Below, piece by piece: positions 55,131 through 64,000 of a DNA stretch of 64,000 nucleotides; positions within the stretch are counted from its first letter, which is position 1; each line of letters starts with the position of its first letter. Below the pieces are notes generated by a model that was not told where the DNA came from, did no database searches, and was given only the letters and a program-made list of their open reading frames with translations. This stretch comes from Vibrio porteresiae DSM 19223. Its GTDB lineage: Bacteria > Pseudomonadota > Gammaproteobacteria > Enterobacterales > Vibrionaceae. The stretch spans positions 2,852,001 through 2,916,000 of the forward strand of contig NZ_AP024895.1 in NCBI RefSeq assembly GCF_024347055.1, written 5' to 3'. The position numbers and the translations under genes are program-made.

Positions 55131-56783
55131 ATGGCACACAAACTTTCGCTTTTATTGCATAAATATATCTGCTGTAATCTTTCGTTCCAAAAAAGGGTCT
55201 TTCTACTGTTGCTTGTAGTGGTCGTGCTACAGCTATTTCTCGTGGCTGGCTTTTTCCATCAGTCGTTAAGCAGTAGTTTGGAACACCAAGTCACCAGCAA
55301 AGCGATGATTCAGGCGAAAGAAATAGCCGGTGATCCGAACTTCGTTGCTTTAATGGAACACGATGACGTTGCTGACATTCAACACTACATTGAACGGCTG
55401 CAGCGCATTACCGATGCTGACTTTATTGTTGTTGGTGATGAAAAAGGCATTCGCTTAGCCCACCCTGAAAGTGACAAGATTGGTAAACCCATGGTCGGTG
55501 GCGATAACATTAAGGCACTGAAATATGGCACCAGTTATGCCACGGTCAATAAAGGCAGTTTAGGCATTTCCATCCGTGGCAAAGCCGGTATTAAATCGCA
55601 AGATGGTAAAATTATTGGCGTAGTGTCAGTGGGATATTTACTCGATAGTGTGAGTTATTGGCTACTGTTTTACTCCTACCCGGTTATCTTTGCCCTCATT
55701 GTATTACTGATTTTTTCTGCGTTAGGCGCATGGCTATTTACCCGCCATATTAAGCAGCAAATGTTTGATATGGAACCAGAAGAAATTGCAATGAACTTGC
55801 ATTTGCAGCACTCAATATTGCAAAGTGTGTACGAAGGCACCATTGCTGTTGGGCGCAAAGGCGATATTCTATCGGTCAACGCTAAAGCGTTAGATACGTT
55901 AGGAATACCGCATAAGCCTGAATATTTGATTGGACGAATGATCCAAGAGTATGTAACACCTTCTTCCTTCTTTTTAGGTGCTAATGCCTTTGGCGATTTT
56001 AACCCGAGTGTTCCGGATGTGATGCGTGATGAGTTGATTACGTGTAACGGTGAAACGCTGGTTGCTAACCGCGTCAATATTCAAGACGGTGACGAACACA
56101 TTGGCTGGGTCGTGAGCTTTAGACGCCGTAACGACTACAACACACTGACTTCGCAGATCTCGCAAATTCGTCAACATAACGAAAACTTGCGGGTGATGAG
56201 TCATGAGTTTGCCAACCGACTCTCTGTGATTGGCGGTTTAGTGCAAATTGGCGCTTATGAAGAAGCGATTAACACCATCCGCAAAGAGACAGCGCAGCAA
56301 CAACAGTTAGTCGATTTTATTTCGCAAACGTTCCGCTCTAAGGTGATTGCGGGGTTATTATTGGGCAAATACACCCGAGCGAAAGAATTAGGTTTAACAC
56401 TGGAATTCGACCCTATTTGTCATTTAGAACAAGATCCGGTCAGTATTACTCCAGATGAATTAGCGGCTATTTTAGGTAACTTGCTTGATAATGCCTTTGA
56501 GGCAACCCTAAAGAATCCGCAAAGCAATAAGAAAGTATCTTTACTACTTACCTATTCCGGCGAAGAGTTGGTCATGGAAGTAGCCGACAATGGCACTGGC
56601 ATACCACACGAAATATCGGACACCCTGTTTGTTAAAGGGGTAACGAGCAAAAATCAGCCAGGCCATGGAATCGGTCTCTACTTAGTACACCAATACGTCA
56701 CGCAAGCAGAAGGGACGATTTTGGTGGATGAAGCAGAGCCACAAGGAACGATTTTTTCAATTTTTATACCCAATAAGAGCTGA
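55131..56783 (+). CDS. citA: CitA, membrane sensor kinase for citrate
   Basis: 550 residues: a membrane helix at about 22-45, a periplasmic sensor domain at 46-180 (HPESDKIGKPMVGGD is typical of the CitA/DcuS fold), a second helix near 183-205, a cytoplasmic PAS domain, and a kinase core with SHEFANRL (His 358) and DNGTGIP. It senses external citrate and phosphorylates CitB. The stop is followed by citB after two bases. Confidence 0.95.
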   Translation: MAHKLSLLLHKYICCNLSFQKRVFLLLLVVVVLQLFLVAGFFHQSLSSSLEHQVTSKAMIQAKEIAGDPNFVALMEHDDVADIQHYIERLQRITDADFIVVGDEKGIRLAHPESDKIGKPMVGGDNIKALKYGTSYATVNKGSLGISIRGKAGIKSQDGKIIGVVSVGYLLDSVSYWLLFYSYPVIFALIVLLIFSALGAWLFTRHIKQQMFDMEPEEIAMNLHLQHSILQSVYEGTIAVGRKGDILSVNAKALDTLGIPHKPEYLIGRMIQEYVTPSSFFLGANAFGDFNPSVPDVMRDELITCNGETLVANRVNIQDGDEHIGWVVSFRRRNDYNTLTSQISQIRQHNENLRVMSHEFANRLSVIGGLVQIGAYEEAINTIRKETAQQQQLVDFISQTFRSKVIAGLLLGKYTRAKELGLTLEFDPICHLEQDPVSITPDELAAILGNLLDNAFEATLKNPQSNKKVSLLLTYSGEELVMEVADNGTGIPHEISDTLFVKGVTSKNQPGHGIGLYLVHQYVTQAEGTILVDEAEPQGTIFSIFIPNKS

Positions 56784-56785
56784 AC

Positions 56786-57469
56786 ATGATGGAACCCATT
56801 GATGTACTGATTGTTGAAGACGAATCAAGCATCGCTGAAGTACACAGTTTTTACTTGCAGCGTCTGTCTCGATTCCGCCCAGTAGGAGTGGCTAAAACCG
56901 TCTCCGAAGCGCGCAATATGATCAGAATACTCAAACCTCAATTGATTCTTCTAGATAACTTTTTGCCTGACGGTAAAGGTATTGAGATCTTAAAAGAACT
57001 AGCGACCCAAACTCACGCGCCTGATGTGGTCTTTATTACTGCCGCTTCAGACATGGAAACCGTACGCGAGGCGGTAAGATGTGGTGTATTTGATTACTTG
57101 CTTAAACCTATCGCTTACGATCGGATGCAAGATTCATTAGAACGCTACTTACGCTATATTGGCTCACTTCGTGCCAGTGATAACGTTAACCAGCGCCATG
57201 TGGACGAACTATTTAACTTCCAAGCTAAAACTCAACATATCGAAGCTTTACCTAAAGGCATTGATGAGCTGACGCTCGATAAGCTTAAAGAAATCTATAT
57301 GGAAAACGATCAAGCTTATACGGCAGAATCTTTAGGAAAGGCGATTGGTATTAGTAAAACAACAGCACGCCGTTACTTGGAATATTGTGTCACCAGCGGA
57401 TTTTTAGAAGCACAAATTCAACATGGCCGTGTCGGCAGACCAGAGCGTATATACCAAAGAAGACGATAA
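56786..57469 (+). CDS. citB: CitB, citrate-responsive response regulator
   Basis: 227 residues: receiver domain with EDE at 11-13 and phosphoacceptor Asp 57 (LLDNFLPDGKG), and a C-terminal helix-turn-helix (TAESLGKAIGISKTTARRYLE) of the CitB/DcuR type. It activates the divergent citC and citS operons when citrate is present without oxygen. Two ATG codons (56786 and 56789) are possible. Confidence 0.95.
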   Translation: MMEPIDVLIVEDESSIAEVHSFYLQRLSRFRPVGVAKTVSEARNMIRILKPQLILLDNFLPDGKGIEILKELATQTHAPDVVFITAASDMETVREAVRCGVFDYLLKPIAYDRMQDSLERYLRYIGSLRASDNVNQRHVDELFNFQAKTQHIEALPKGIDELTLDKLKEIYMENDQAYTAESLGKAIGISKTTARRYLEYCVTSGFLEAQIQHGRVGRPERIYQRRR

Positions 57470-57495
57470 TAAGCTCCGGTCCCAAACCACTTATC

Positions 57496-57774
57496 CTACA
57501 AAGTTAAGTTACTGGGGATCACTTCTGTTTGATCCCCAATTTCCAACTGCCCTTGCAGGTTTTTGCAATGTACTTCGCACAGCGGAATAACAAAGACTTT
57601 GCCTTGCTGTTCACCACAATTACAGGTCACCAATACGCCATCTGAAGAGTGGTTCAAACAATGAGCTTCAGAGCAATATTCGTCGTGTTTTTTGCTGTAA
57701 TGCTGCCAATACTCAAGCCACAACTCACGTACTTCATGGCTTCTTAAATCTTCGGATACTTTTTTCACTATCAT
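57496..57774 (-). CDS. Small Cys/His-rich protein of unknown function
   Basis: 92 residues. The Cys and His residues fall in pairs (YCSEAHC, TCNCGEQQG, LCEVHC), suggesting metal binding. I do not recognise the family. It is convergent with citB, 26 bases away, and an inverted repeat (GGGGATCA with TGATCCCC, about 57514-57537) lies within its 3' end and may end citB transcription. Codon use is normal and the start MIVKKVSEDL is the only ATG at that end. Confidence 0.7.
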   Translation of the reverse strand: MIVKKVSEDLRSHEVRELWLEYWQHYSKKHDEYCSEAHCLNHSSDGVLVTCNCGEQQGKVFVIPLCEVHCKNLQGQLEIGDQTEVIPSNLTL

Positions 57775-57967
57775 GTTCAGTCACTCTAGTATTGAAAAAC
57801 GTATCAGTATTTAAGCCCATTTCTGGATAAATAAGTTTGCTTTGATTCAAATTTCGCCATGGTGTCTACCGATTTTTTGGTTTTAATGTTGTTAATTATT
57901 TGAATAACTTATTAACAAATTAATCACAAATAGACTTCCAGGGCGTATCGTTATTATCTTTTAAAGA

Positions 57968-59974
57968 TTACCCGTTATGACTATTGGCAATGCTCGATAA
58001 TTTATCGATCAGCTTAGTCTCTTCTTCGATGATATTGATGCGCTCATGAGTTTCATGGGCACGGTGAATATCATCCTCTGCCATCTGAGCAGCTTGCTCT
58101 GAATTTTGCGATAGGACCGAAAGCTCTGAACTGAACTTCTCAGAATCCGATTCAATCTTGCTTAGCACCGTATTAATGCTATCGATACCTTTGGCAATCT
58201 CACCAATCGATTCGGTCACCTCTTCGATGGTTGCTCCTGTTTCTTGCACGCTGGTTTGAGTACGCTTTGATAACGCACGAACTTCATCCGCTACCACAGC
58301 GAACCCTCGCCCAGCTTCCCCAGCTCGGGCAGCTTCAATCGCTGCGTTCAGTGCCAGCAAGTTAGTTTGCTCTGCAATTCCGCTAATCGATTGAATGATA
58401 TTCACAATTCGGTCGGCACTGTCTTTAAGCTTATCCATTCCTTGCATCAAACGCTGACGCTGCGATTGCTGTTGAGCTATCTGCGTCATAAAGGCCTCAA
58501 ACTGACCGCCAAGGCTACGTTGTTGCTCTGCGGCACTTGATGCTTGAGAAGCACTGCCTTCCAACTGTTGCGTCGCTTGTTGCAACATCGGGTGGATTTG
58601 ACTCATATGCTGAATTACGTTCGCTTGTAATGTGTTGATCTTCTTAGTACTCACCAAGCTTGAGTGTAAGTAGTAACGTGCAAACGAGGCCAGATAAAAT
58701 GGGAAGTTATCTGCGTACTCATCACGAAATGAATCGGTAGCCGCCACTTTAAAGAAAGCAATAGACGTAACGGTTTGGTTTTGGTGCAAACCTAGAAACT
58801 CACCAAAGGTTGAGAACCCCGACAAGCAGACACCCCTGAATGTGTCGACTTTACTTAAACTATCTGCGTTATTGAGGCGACGTAAAATACAGTCGTTGGC
58901 AATCATCGCGACCGGTTTGGAGGATTTACCATCCATAAAGCGTTTGTAGTCGTTGCTTGTTGCTTGCGCAAAATCACGCGCTTTGACTAAGTACAACCGC
59001 TCGCCAAAGGCAAAGTCACCAAAAAAGCTGATGCTGCCGTTGGGGTTAATCGCGGCGACAGAGCGAATAAACAACTCATTATTAATCGAGATACCAAAAG
59101 AGTGTTTGTTGAGTTGCTCACCCACTTGTTCTGGACGACATTTATAGTGTCTTGATAACCAATCCACTGGAGTCATCAAATTCATGCTGTCATCCAACAC
59201 GGTATTCAAAGTGCGGGTGAAGGGGTCAAAATCGACCACATCGAAACCACGGTTGGTGTTTTCAAAGTTATGACTTTTGAAGATCCCATAGCGAAATCCA
59301 GGGGCGATTTTACTAAAACAGATAATGGCTCGATTGGCTTGCACTTGTCCATCTAATGCGATTTGTGCCGCTTTAAAATCCAACTTACCACCCGCACTAC
59401 CACCGATGAAATAACAAGGGAATTTGCGGGTACGATAGAGAGCTTGAGTAAAGAAGTCTTCACTACCGGTTAAACCATCAAAATAGGTAAAGGCAATCGT
59501 ATCGTGGCTATCGACCGAAAATGGCACACGAATCTGGCTAATATCGTTCGCGATTTTTTGAATTCGATTTTCTGATTGCGTGTAGATGTTAGCACCTTGG
59601 CGCGCATCATCGTTGTACATCCGAATGGCATGCACTGACATTTGAGGAAGGAGAGATTTAGCAAAGCCGTGCACAATAATTCCGTCCCATCGATCTGGGG
59701 TATCGTGATAGAGCTTAGTTCCGCCGCCCAATTCACCAGCAGTCATGATGCCGATGATATGCTCAGCAAAAGGCATAGCTTGCTTTAATTTGCTGTTCAC
59801 TGACGCAAAATCACAATGGGGAGAAATGAAAGCAATCACTAAGGCGGTGCCACCAGCCAATTTGAAATCTGCCAAGTTTGCTTCACTGATTTGGCTACTG
59901 GTGATCATTCTCGAACGAGATACTTCAGCGGCCTCGGCTTTCTTTTGTGCTGATGTATTTTTCTTAAAAAACAT
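57968..59974 (-). CDS. Soluble FIST-domain methyl-accepting chemotaxis protein
   Basis: 668 residues with no signal peptide or membrane helix. Residues about 40-235 form FIST_N, about 240-390 FIST_C, and 450-668 the coiled-coil MCP signalling domain with the hairpin tip [24 protein letters not shown] domains are thought to bind small ligands such as amino acids, so this is a cytoplasmic receptor that probably reports internal metabolites to CheA. It stands alone, between the citrate regulators and the D-amino-acid genes. Confidence 0.93.
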   Translation of the reverse strand: MFFKKNTSAQKKAEAAEVSRSRMITSSQISEANLADFKLAGGTALVIAFISPHCDFASVNSKLKQAMPFAEHIIGIMTAGELGGGTKLYHDTPDRWDGIIVHGFAKSLLPQMSVHAIRMYNDDARQGANIYTQSENRIQKIANDISQIRVPFSVDSHDTIAFTYFDGLTGSEDFFTQALYRTRKFPCYFIGGSAGGKLDFKAAQIALDGQVQANRAIICFSKIAPGFRYGIFKSHNFENTNRGFDVVDFDPFTRTLNTVLDDSMNLMTPVDWLSRHYKCRPEQVGEQLNKHSFGISINNELFIRSVAAINPNGSISFFGDFAFGERLYLVKARDFAQATSNDYKRFMDGKSSKPVAMIANDCILRRLNNADSLSKVDTFRGVCLSGFSTFGEFLGLHQNQTVTSIAFFKVAATDSFRDEYADNFPFYLASFARYYLHSSLVSTKKINTLQANVIQHMSQIHPMLQQATQQLEGSASQASSAAEQQRSLGGQFEAFMTQIAQQQSQRQRLMQGMDKLKDSADRIVNIIQSISGIAEQTNLLALNAAIEAARAGEAGRGFAVVADEVRALSKRTQTSVQETGATIEEVTESIGEIAKGIDSINTVLSKIESDSEKFSSELSVLSQNSEQAAQMAEDDIHRAHETHERINIIEEETKLIDKLSSIANSHNG

Positions 59975-60229
59975 GTCCCACTCCCTTCCTACTCAAAAGC
60001 ACATCGTAAGCAGGTCGATACCTACCATGCGTACAATAAGATCCCTGTTGATACGGGTTTATTGTGACTAAACCGTGTACAGATTCTCTTATTGAGCATA
60101 ATAGATATTGAAAAAATCGAGGGATTTGGTGCGGCTTTTTTCCTTTTCGAATCGTTTTTTGCTTCAACCTGTTAGCGAGATCTCATTCAGTCGTTAAGCA
60201 TGAAAAGCGCCATTTCATCCAATTATGAT

Positions 60230-61159
60230 TTATCGGTCCAAATACTTTTGCACTTGCTTATCTAACTGATTGATTTGTTTTCGTAACCATTGGGCGAAAA
60301 TATCAGTGTACTCGTTGGTATTTAATGTAATGAGATAATATCCCGCCCGCGCAGGTATTGCGGGAAAAGGTGCGACTAAACGGCCTAACTGCAACTCTTG
60401 CGTCAATAATGCCGTTCTAGCTAGAGCAATCCCAACACCAGCCTCGGCTGCTGACATAGCCATGTCGGTACGATTGAAAAAGTGCCCTTTATGAGAAGCT
60501 AATGGCACATGCATTTCGGTTGCCCAAAAAAGCCATTCATAATCACGCGGCGCTTTTGCCCAAGGCATGGCATCGTGCAGCAACACGACCTCTTTCCATT
60601 GCTCTTCATGGATTCCCTCCTCTGCAATCCAAGCATGCTGGGCCAAATAAGCAGGACTCATCACCGGAAGCAGAGCCTCTTCAAGCAGTAACTCAGCTTG
60701 AGTGCGCGAGTAAGGAATCGGACCATAGTCGATCGCGAGATCAAAATCACGCCGCTCACTGTCCACTAAGGCACCTTCGGCAAAAGTTTGTACCTGAATA
60801 TCGGGGTGCTGACGATAAAAATCCTCTAAGCGCGGCACCAACCATTTATAAGCAAACGAAGGCGTGAGTTTTAAACGAATCTCTTTTCTCGTCGCTCGCT
60901 GAGCAAGGCTTTGCAACGTCACATCAATCTCTTGAAAGCTGCGCTGCAGCACGCTTAATAGTATTTCTCCTTGGTCAGTTAGCGTCACGCCTCGCGAGTG
61001 GCGTTCAAAAAGACTAAATCCAAGTTGTTGTTCCAATTGAATCAATTGCTGGCTAATTGCTCCAGTAGTTAAGTGCATGGCTTTCGCTGCGCTGCTTAAA
61101 CTGGGATGCTGAGCCACTTGAGCAAAGGTATAAAGTGCTGCGATGGGTGTCTGTTTCAC
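60230..61159 (-). CDS. LysR-family regulator (GcvA/DsdC-like), probable regulator of dadA
   Basis: 309 residues: winged helix-turn-helix (LSSAAKAMHLTTGAISQQLIQLE at about 20-42) and LysR effector domain. The WAKAPRDYEWLFWA stretch resembles GcvA/AmpR-type regulators. It is divergent from dadA across 108 bp containing AT-rich symmetrical stretches, so dadA is the likely target and a D-amino acid the likely ligand; both points are inference. Confidence 0.88.
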   Translation of the reverse strand: MKQTPIAALYTFAQVAQHPSLSSAAKAMHLTTGAISQQLIQLEQQLGFSLFERHSRGVTLTDQGEILLSVLQRSFQEIDVTLQSLAQRATRKEIRLKLTPSFAYKWLVPRLEDFYRQHPDIQVQTFAEGALVDSERRDFDLAIDYGPIPYSRTQAELLLEEALLPVMSPAYLAQHAWIAEEGIHEEQWKEVVLLHDAMPWAKAPRDYEWLFWATEMHVPLASHKGHFFNRTDMAMSAAEAGVGIALARTALLTQELQLGRLVAPFPAIPARAGYYLITLNTNEYTDIFAQWLRKQINQLDKQVQKYLDR

Positions 61160-61267
61160 TGTGCTTCCTGCTTATAGAAAAACTAAACGCTGATATTAAT
61201 TTATATCGATTGTTAACAATAGGTAAAGAGAAGAAACTACTGACAAATAAATAAAGGAGTTGTCTTC

Positions 61268-62530
61268 ATGGAAGTTATCGTTTTAGGTAGTGGTGTGGTC
61301 GGTTTGACCTCAGCGTGGTATTTATCGCAAGCAGGTCACGATGTTATCGTCATCGACCGTCAGCCACGCAGTGCGGAAGAAACCTCATTTGCCAATGCTG
61401 GGCAAATTTCTTATGGCTATTCATCACCTTGGGCAGCTCCAGGGATTCCTCATAAAGCCGTTAAATGGCTGTTTGAAAAACACGCCCCCCTAAAAATAAA
61501 GCCATCACTTGATCCGGAATTATTGAGCTGGATGACCAAAATGCTGGTCAACTGCAAACTCTCTCACTACAACGTCAATAAAGCCCGTATGCTCGCGATA
61601 GCAAATCACAGCCGTGAATGTTTGCTCGATCTTAATAAACATCATGACGTGCAATACGAAGGTCGTGAAAAAGGCACACTGCAAGTCTTTCGTGACGAAA
61701 AACAGTTAGTTGCTATTGAAAAAGACATGCGCCTTCTTGCAGAAAGTGGCGTGCGCTTTGAATTGAAAGATGTGGCTGGCTGTATCGCTCAAGAACCCGG
61801 CCTTGCTCCGGTGCAAGACAAACTTGTCGGTGGGTTGTATCTACCTGATGATGCAACGGGAGACTGCTATCTCTTCTGCCAACAAATGACTGAACTAGCT
61901 AAAGCACATGGCGTTCGTTTCCAGTTCAATACCAATATCAAACGGTTAGTCACTGATAATCGCCAAGTCGTTGGCGTTGAGACCGATCAAGGTATTCTCA
62001 AGGCAGACCGTTACGTGGTGGCTTTAGGTAGCTATTCCACAGCCCTACTCAAACCACTAGGTATCGACATTCCTGTTTATCCAGTGAAAGGTTACTCGCT
62101 GACCGTGCCTATTTTGGACGAGAGCTTATCACCACAGTCCACCGTAATGGACGAAACCTATAAAGTGGCGTTAACCCGTTTTGATAAACGCATTCGCGTA
62201 GCTGGAACAGCAGAGCTGGCAGGATTTGATCCTGCATTACCTCAAGCACGCAAAGACACCATCGAAATGGTCGTACGTGATCTTTTCCCTCAAGGTGGGG
62301 ATTTTGCTAAAGCCGAATTTTGGACTGGATTTAGACCAATGACACCTGACGGGACGCCAATTATTGGTGCAACTCCTTATGCCAACCTTTATACCAATAC
62401 TGGGCATGGCACATTAGGTTGGACTATGGCGTGTGGTTCAGGACACATTCTGGCCGATATTATCACTCATGGTGAGGCGCCAATTAATACTCAAGGATTG
62501 AGCGTCGCTCGCTACCACCACGCGGCATAA
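61268..62530 (+). CDS. dadA: D-amino-acid dehydrogenase small subunit
   Basis: 420 residues of the DadA flavoprotein family. The FAD-binding motif GSGVVGLTSAWYLSQAG starts at residue 7, EETSFANAGQISYGYSSPWA near 38 is the DadA signature, and GFRPMTPDGTPIIG near 360 closes the flavin site. It oxidises D-alanine and other D-amino acids at the inner membrane. AAAGGAG precedes the ATG. The alanine racemase usually paired with it in E. coli is not adjacent. Confidence 0.93.
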   Translation: MEVIVLGSGVVGLTSAWYLSQAGHDVIVIDRQPRSAEETSFANAGQISYGYSSPWAAPGIPHKAVKWLFEKHAPLKIKPSLDPELLSWMTKMLVNCKLSHYNVNKARMLAIANHSRECLLDLNKHHDVQYEGREKGTLQVFRDEKQLVAIEKDMRLLAESGVRFELKDVAGCIAQEPGLAPVQDKLVGGLYLPDDATGDCYLFCQQMTELAKAHGVRFQFNTNIKRLVTDNRQVVGVETDQGILKADRYVVALGSYSTALLKPLGIDIPVYPVKGYSLTVPILDESLSPQSTVMDETYKVALTRFDKRIRVAGTAELAGFDPALPQARKDTIEMVVRDLFPQGGDFAKAEFWTGFRPMTPDGTPIIGATPYANLYTNTGHGTLGWTMACGSGHILADIITHGEAPINTQGLSVARYHHAA

Positions 62531-62962
62531 TCATGTCCGCCATTTAAAATGGTACATCCTCCGTCGCCATGTTATACGCATTAGAATATGCTAAATGACA
62601 TGGTGATTTTTTATACAGAAAACTACTCCAGTTCGCATAATTAGCATTCCACCCCATAAAAATCTCGCATCAATTTCAGAGAAATTCTCTAGATAACAAG
62701 AAAAATACAGTGTGTATCACTGATGATTTTCTCGCCACACCCTCAAAAATAATCACACCATACTACGTACACAATAGATTGTTACGAATTAAATACAAAG
62801 CACAATATATAGATAAAAACATTAACATTCACTTCACACATCCCTTATGATGTGGCACGCAAAACACAATAATCAGATAAATAGAACCTCAGCAGAATCG
62901 TTTTCATTGCCTTAATGAAGGTGGTTTTTGTGCCAGGTTCTCACATAACAGGGATATTACGT
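62531..62962. other. Intergenic region between dadA and the AGCS symporter gene
   Basis: This 432-bp AT-rich stretch has no coding region I can support. Its only clear structure is the hairpin-in-hairpin at 62884-62940. I looked for the tandem glycine riboswitch known upstream of a Vibrio symporter of this family and did not find its conserved core. Confidence 0.7.
62884..62940 (+). promoter_or_regulatory. Structured leader upstream of the AGCS symporter
   Basis: GAACCT (62884-62889) pairs with AGGTTC (62935-62940), enclosing an inner hairpin of TTCATT and AATGAA (62903-62919). The element ends 22 bases before the start codon, a place where it could control translation. No known riboswitch core is recognised. 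Confidence 0.4.
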
Positions 62963-64000
62963 ATGCAGTCATTTGTGGACTTTTTAAATGGCATTATCTG
63001 GAGCCCGGTATTGATCTATCTTTGCCTCGGTGCCGGCCTTTTCTATTCAATTTTGACGCGCTTTGTGCAAGTGCGACACTTTTTCGAAATGTGGCGTTTG
63101 CTGTTCTCAGGCAAAAGCTCAACGCGTGGGATCTCCTCTTTCCAAGCGTTAGCCGTATCGCTATCAGGTCGTGTTGGTACAGGTAACATCGCAGGTGTTG
63201 CAGCTGCAATCGGTTTTGGTGGCCCAGGCGCTGTATTCTGGATGTGGGTCGTGGCCTTCTTTGGCGCGGCAACCGCCTATGCAGAATCTACTCTTGCTCA
63301 AATCTACAAAGAAGAAGACAACGGTGAGTTTCGTGGCGGTCCTGCTTACTACATCGAGAAAGCAATGGGACAAAAATGGTACGCATGGATTTTTGCCATC
63401 GCGACGATTTTCGCCTGTGGCGTATTGTTACCTGGCGTGCAATCGAACAGTATCGGTAACGCAGTGGAATCGGCTTTCGGTACCGGTGGCATGATAGAAA
63501 CCGCAGTTGGTACGTTTAGCTTTGCTAAAATCCTAACTGGCACCGTTATCTCTATCCTATTGGGTTTCATCATTTTTGGTGGTGTAAAACGCATCGCAAG
63601 CTTTACTCAAATCGTCGTGCCATTTATGGCGCTGGCTTACGTGATTACTGCCTTTGTCATCATTCTATTGAACATTGGTCAAGTACCACACGTTTTCGCT
63701 TTGATTCTTGGCGATGCCTTTAGCCCGATGGCAGGCATTGGTGCAGCGATTGGTTGGGGGGTTAAACGTGGGGTTTACTCGAACGAAGCTGGACAAGGGA
63801 CTGGACCACACGCAGCGGCAGCAGCAAGTGTTGAGCACCCTGCGCAACAAGGCCTAGTGCAATCATTCTCTATCTACATCGATACCCTACTGGTTTGTTC
63901 TGCCACCGCATTTATGATCCTCATTACTGGAGCTTACAACGTTACTGGTGCAGACGGCGCTTTCCTTGTGCAAAACGTAGCCGCTGATATCAGCGCTAAC
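62963..64000 (+). CDS. Alanine/glycine:cation symporter (AGCS family), 5' part
   Basis: 346 codons are present before the window ends; the full protein should be about 450-500 residues. The start MQSFVDFLNGIIWSPVLIYL, SLSGRVGTGNIAGVAAAIGF near 66 and GVYSNEAGQGTGPHAAAA near 270 identify AGCS transporters, which import alanine or glycine with Na+. Next to dadA it suggests an alanine-use module. Confidence 0.93.
   Translation, partial: MQSFVDFLNGIIWSPVLIYLCLGAGLFYSILTRFVQVRHFFEMWRLLFSGKSSTRGISSFQALAVSLSGRVGTGNIAGVAAAIGFGGPGAVFWMWVVAFFGAATAYAESTLAQIYKEEDNGEFRGGPAYYIEKAMGQKWYAWIFAIATIFACGVLLPGVQSNSIGNAVESAFGTGGMIETAVGTFSFAKILTGTVISILLGFIIFGGVKRIASFTQIVVPFMALAYVITAFVIILLNIGQVPHVFALILGDAFSPMAGIGAAIGWGVKRGVYSNEAGQGTGPHAAAAASVEHPAQQGLVQSFSIYIDTLLVCSATAFMILITGAYNVTGADGAFLVQNVAADISAN

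Noticed and set aside
62531..62962. Glycine riboswitch upstream of the AGCS symporter
   Set aside because: The conserved glycine aptamer core is not present; only an unrelated nested hairpin is seen.

Overview
The window comes from a Gram-negative gammaproteobacterium, most likely a Vibrio or close relative. The main reason is the citrate-fermentation block (citG-X-F-E-D-C divergent from citS-oadG-A-B-citA-citB), which has the gene order I recall from Vibrio; the REP-associated transposase and the Na+-coupled transporters fit too. This assignment is inference: there is no rRNA or tRNA here to anchor it.

Layout. (1) 1-8083, metabolic left flank: the end of xylR divergent from xylB, a LysR regulator, then a 5-oxoproline operon (hydro-lyase-like protein, pxpA, pxpB, pxpC) ending in an NRAMP-fold transporter that has lost the usual metal ligands. 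(2) 8084-43212, a complete Hrp-type (Hrp1 family, Pseudomonas syringae/Erwinia style) type III secretion island. It holds a large unknown candidate effector, the harpin/pectate-lyase-like protein HrpW, an AvrE/DspE effector, a RAYT transposase, the hrpA-hrpN-hrpB-hrcJ-hrpD-hrpE operon, a second pilin-like gene, the hrpX/hrpY two-component pair, a HrpZ-like harpin, hrpJ-hrcV-GGDEF protein-hrpQ-hrcN-hrpO-hrpP-hrcQ-hrcR-hrcS-hrcT-hrcU, the sigma factor gene hrpL, dspF, and hrpF-hrpG-hrcC-hrpT-hrpV. (3) 43319-57469, a cytosine deaminase gene and the anaerobic citrate lyase / Na+-oxaloacetate decarboxylase system with its own two-component regulator. (4) 57496-64000, a small Cys/His-rich protein, a soluble FIST-domain chemoreceptor, a LysR regulator divergent from a D-amino-acid dehydrogenase, and the start of an alanine/glycine:cation symporter.

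Regulation of the island can be read from the DNA. Nine good hrp boxes (GGAACY, 15 or 16 bases, CCACNNA or one mismatch) stand before the unknown effector, hrpW, hrpA, the second pilin, the HrpZ-like harpin, hrpJ, hrpQ, dspF and hrpF. Every major transcript except hrpXY and hrpL therefore looks HrpL-dependent. No hrpS-type sigma-54 activator and no convincing sigma-54 promoter is visible. An imperfect 22-bp dyad upstream of hrpL is a candidate site for HrpY.

The most unusual signal is a family of short repeats (core GGGGACAGGCAC). About fifteen copies occur between 9977 and 18795, flanking the RAYT transposase. Fourteen lie inside hrpW, dspE, hrpD and hrpE, always in the sense orientation of the host gene. 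Twelve of these are read in one frame as Gly-Thr-Gly-Thr-type peptides. REP elements thus seem to have been used as coding material in secreted proteins and in an N-terminal extension of the sorting-platform protein HrpD. Other points of interest are the twin pilin genes, the GGDEF protein inside the secretion operon, dspF lying 23 kb from dspE with the RAYT in its usual place, and the unknown effector.
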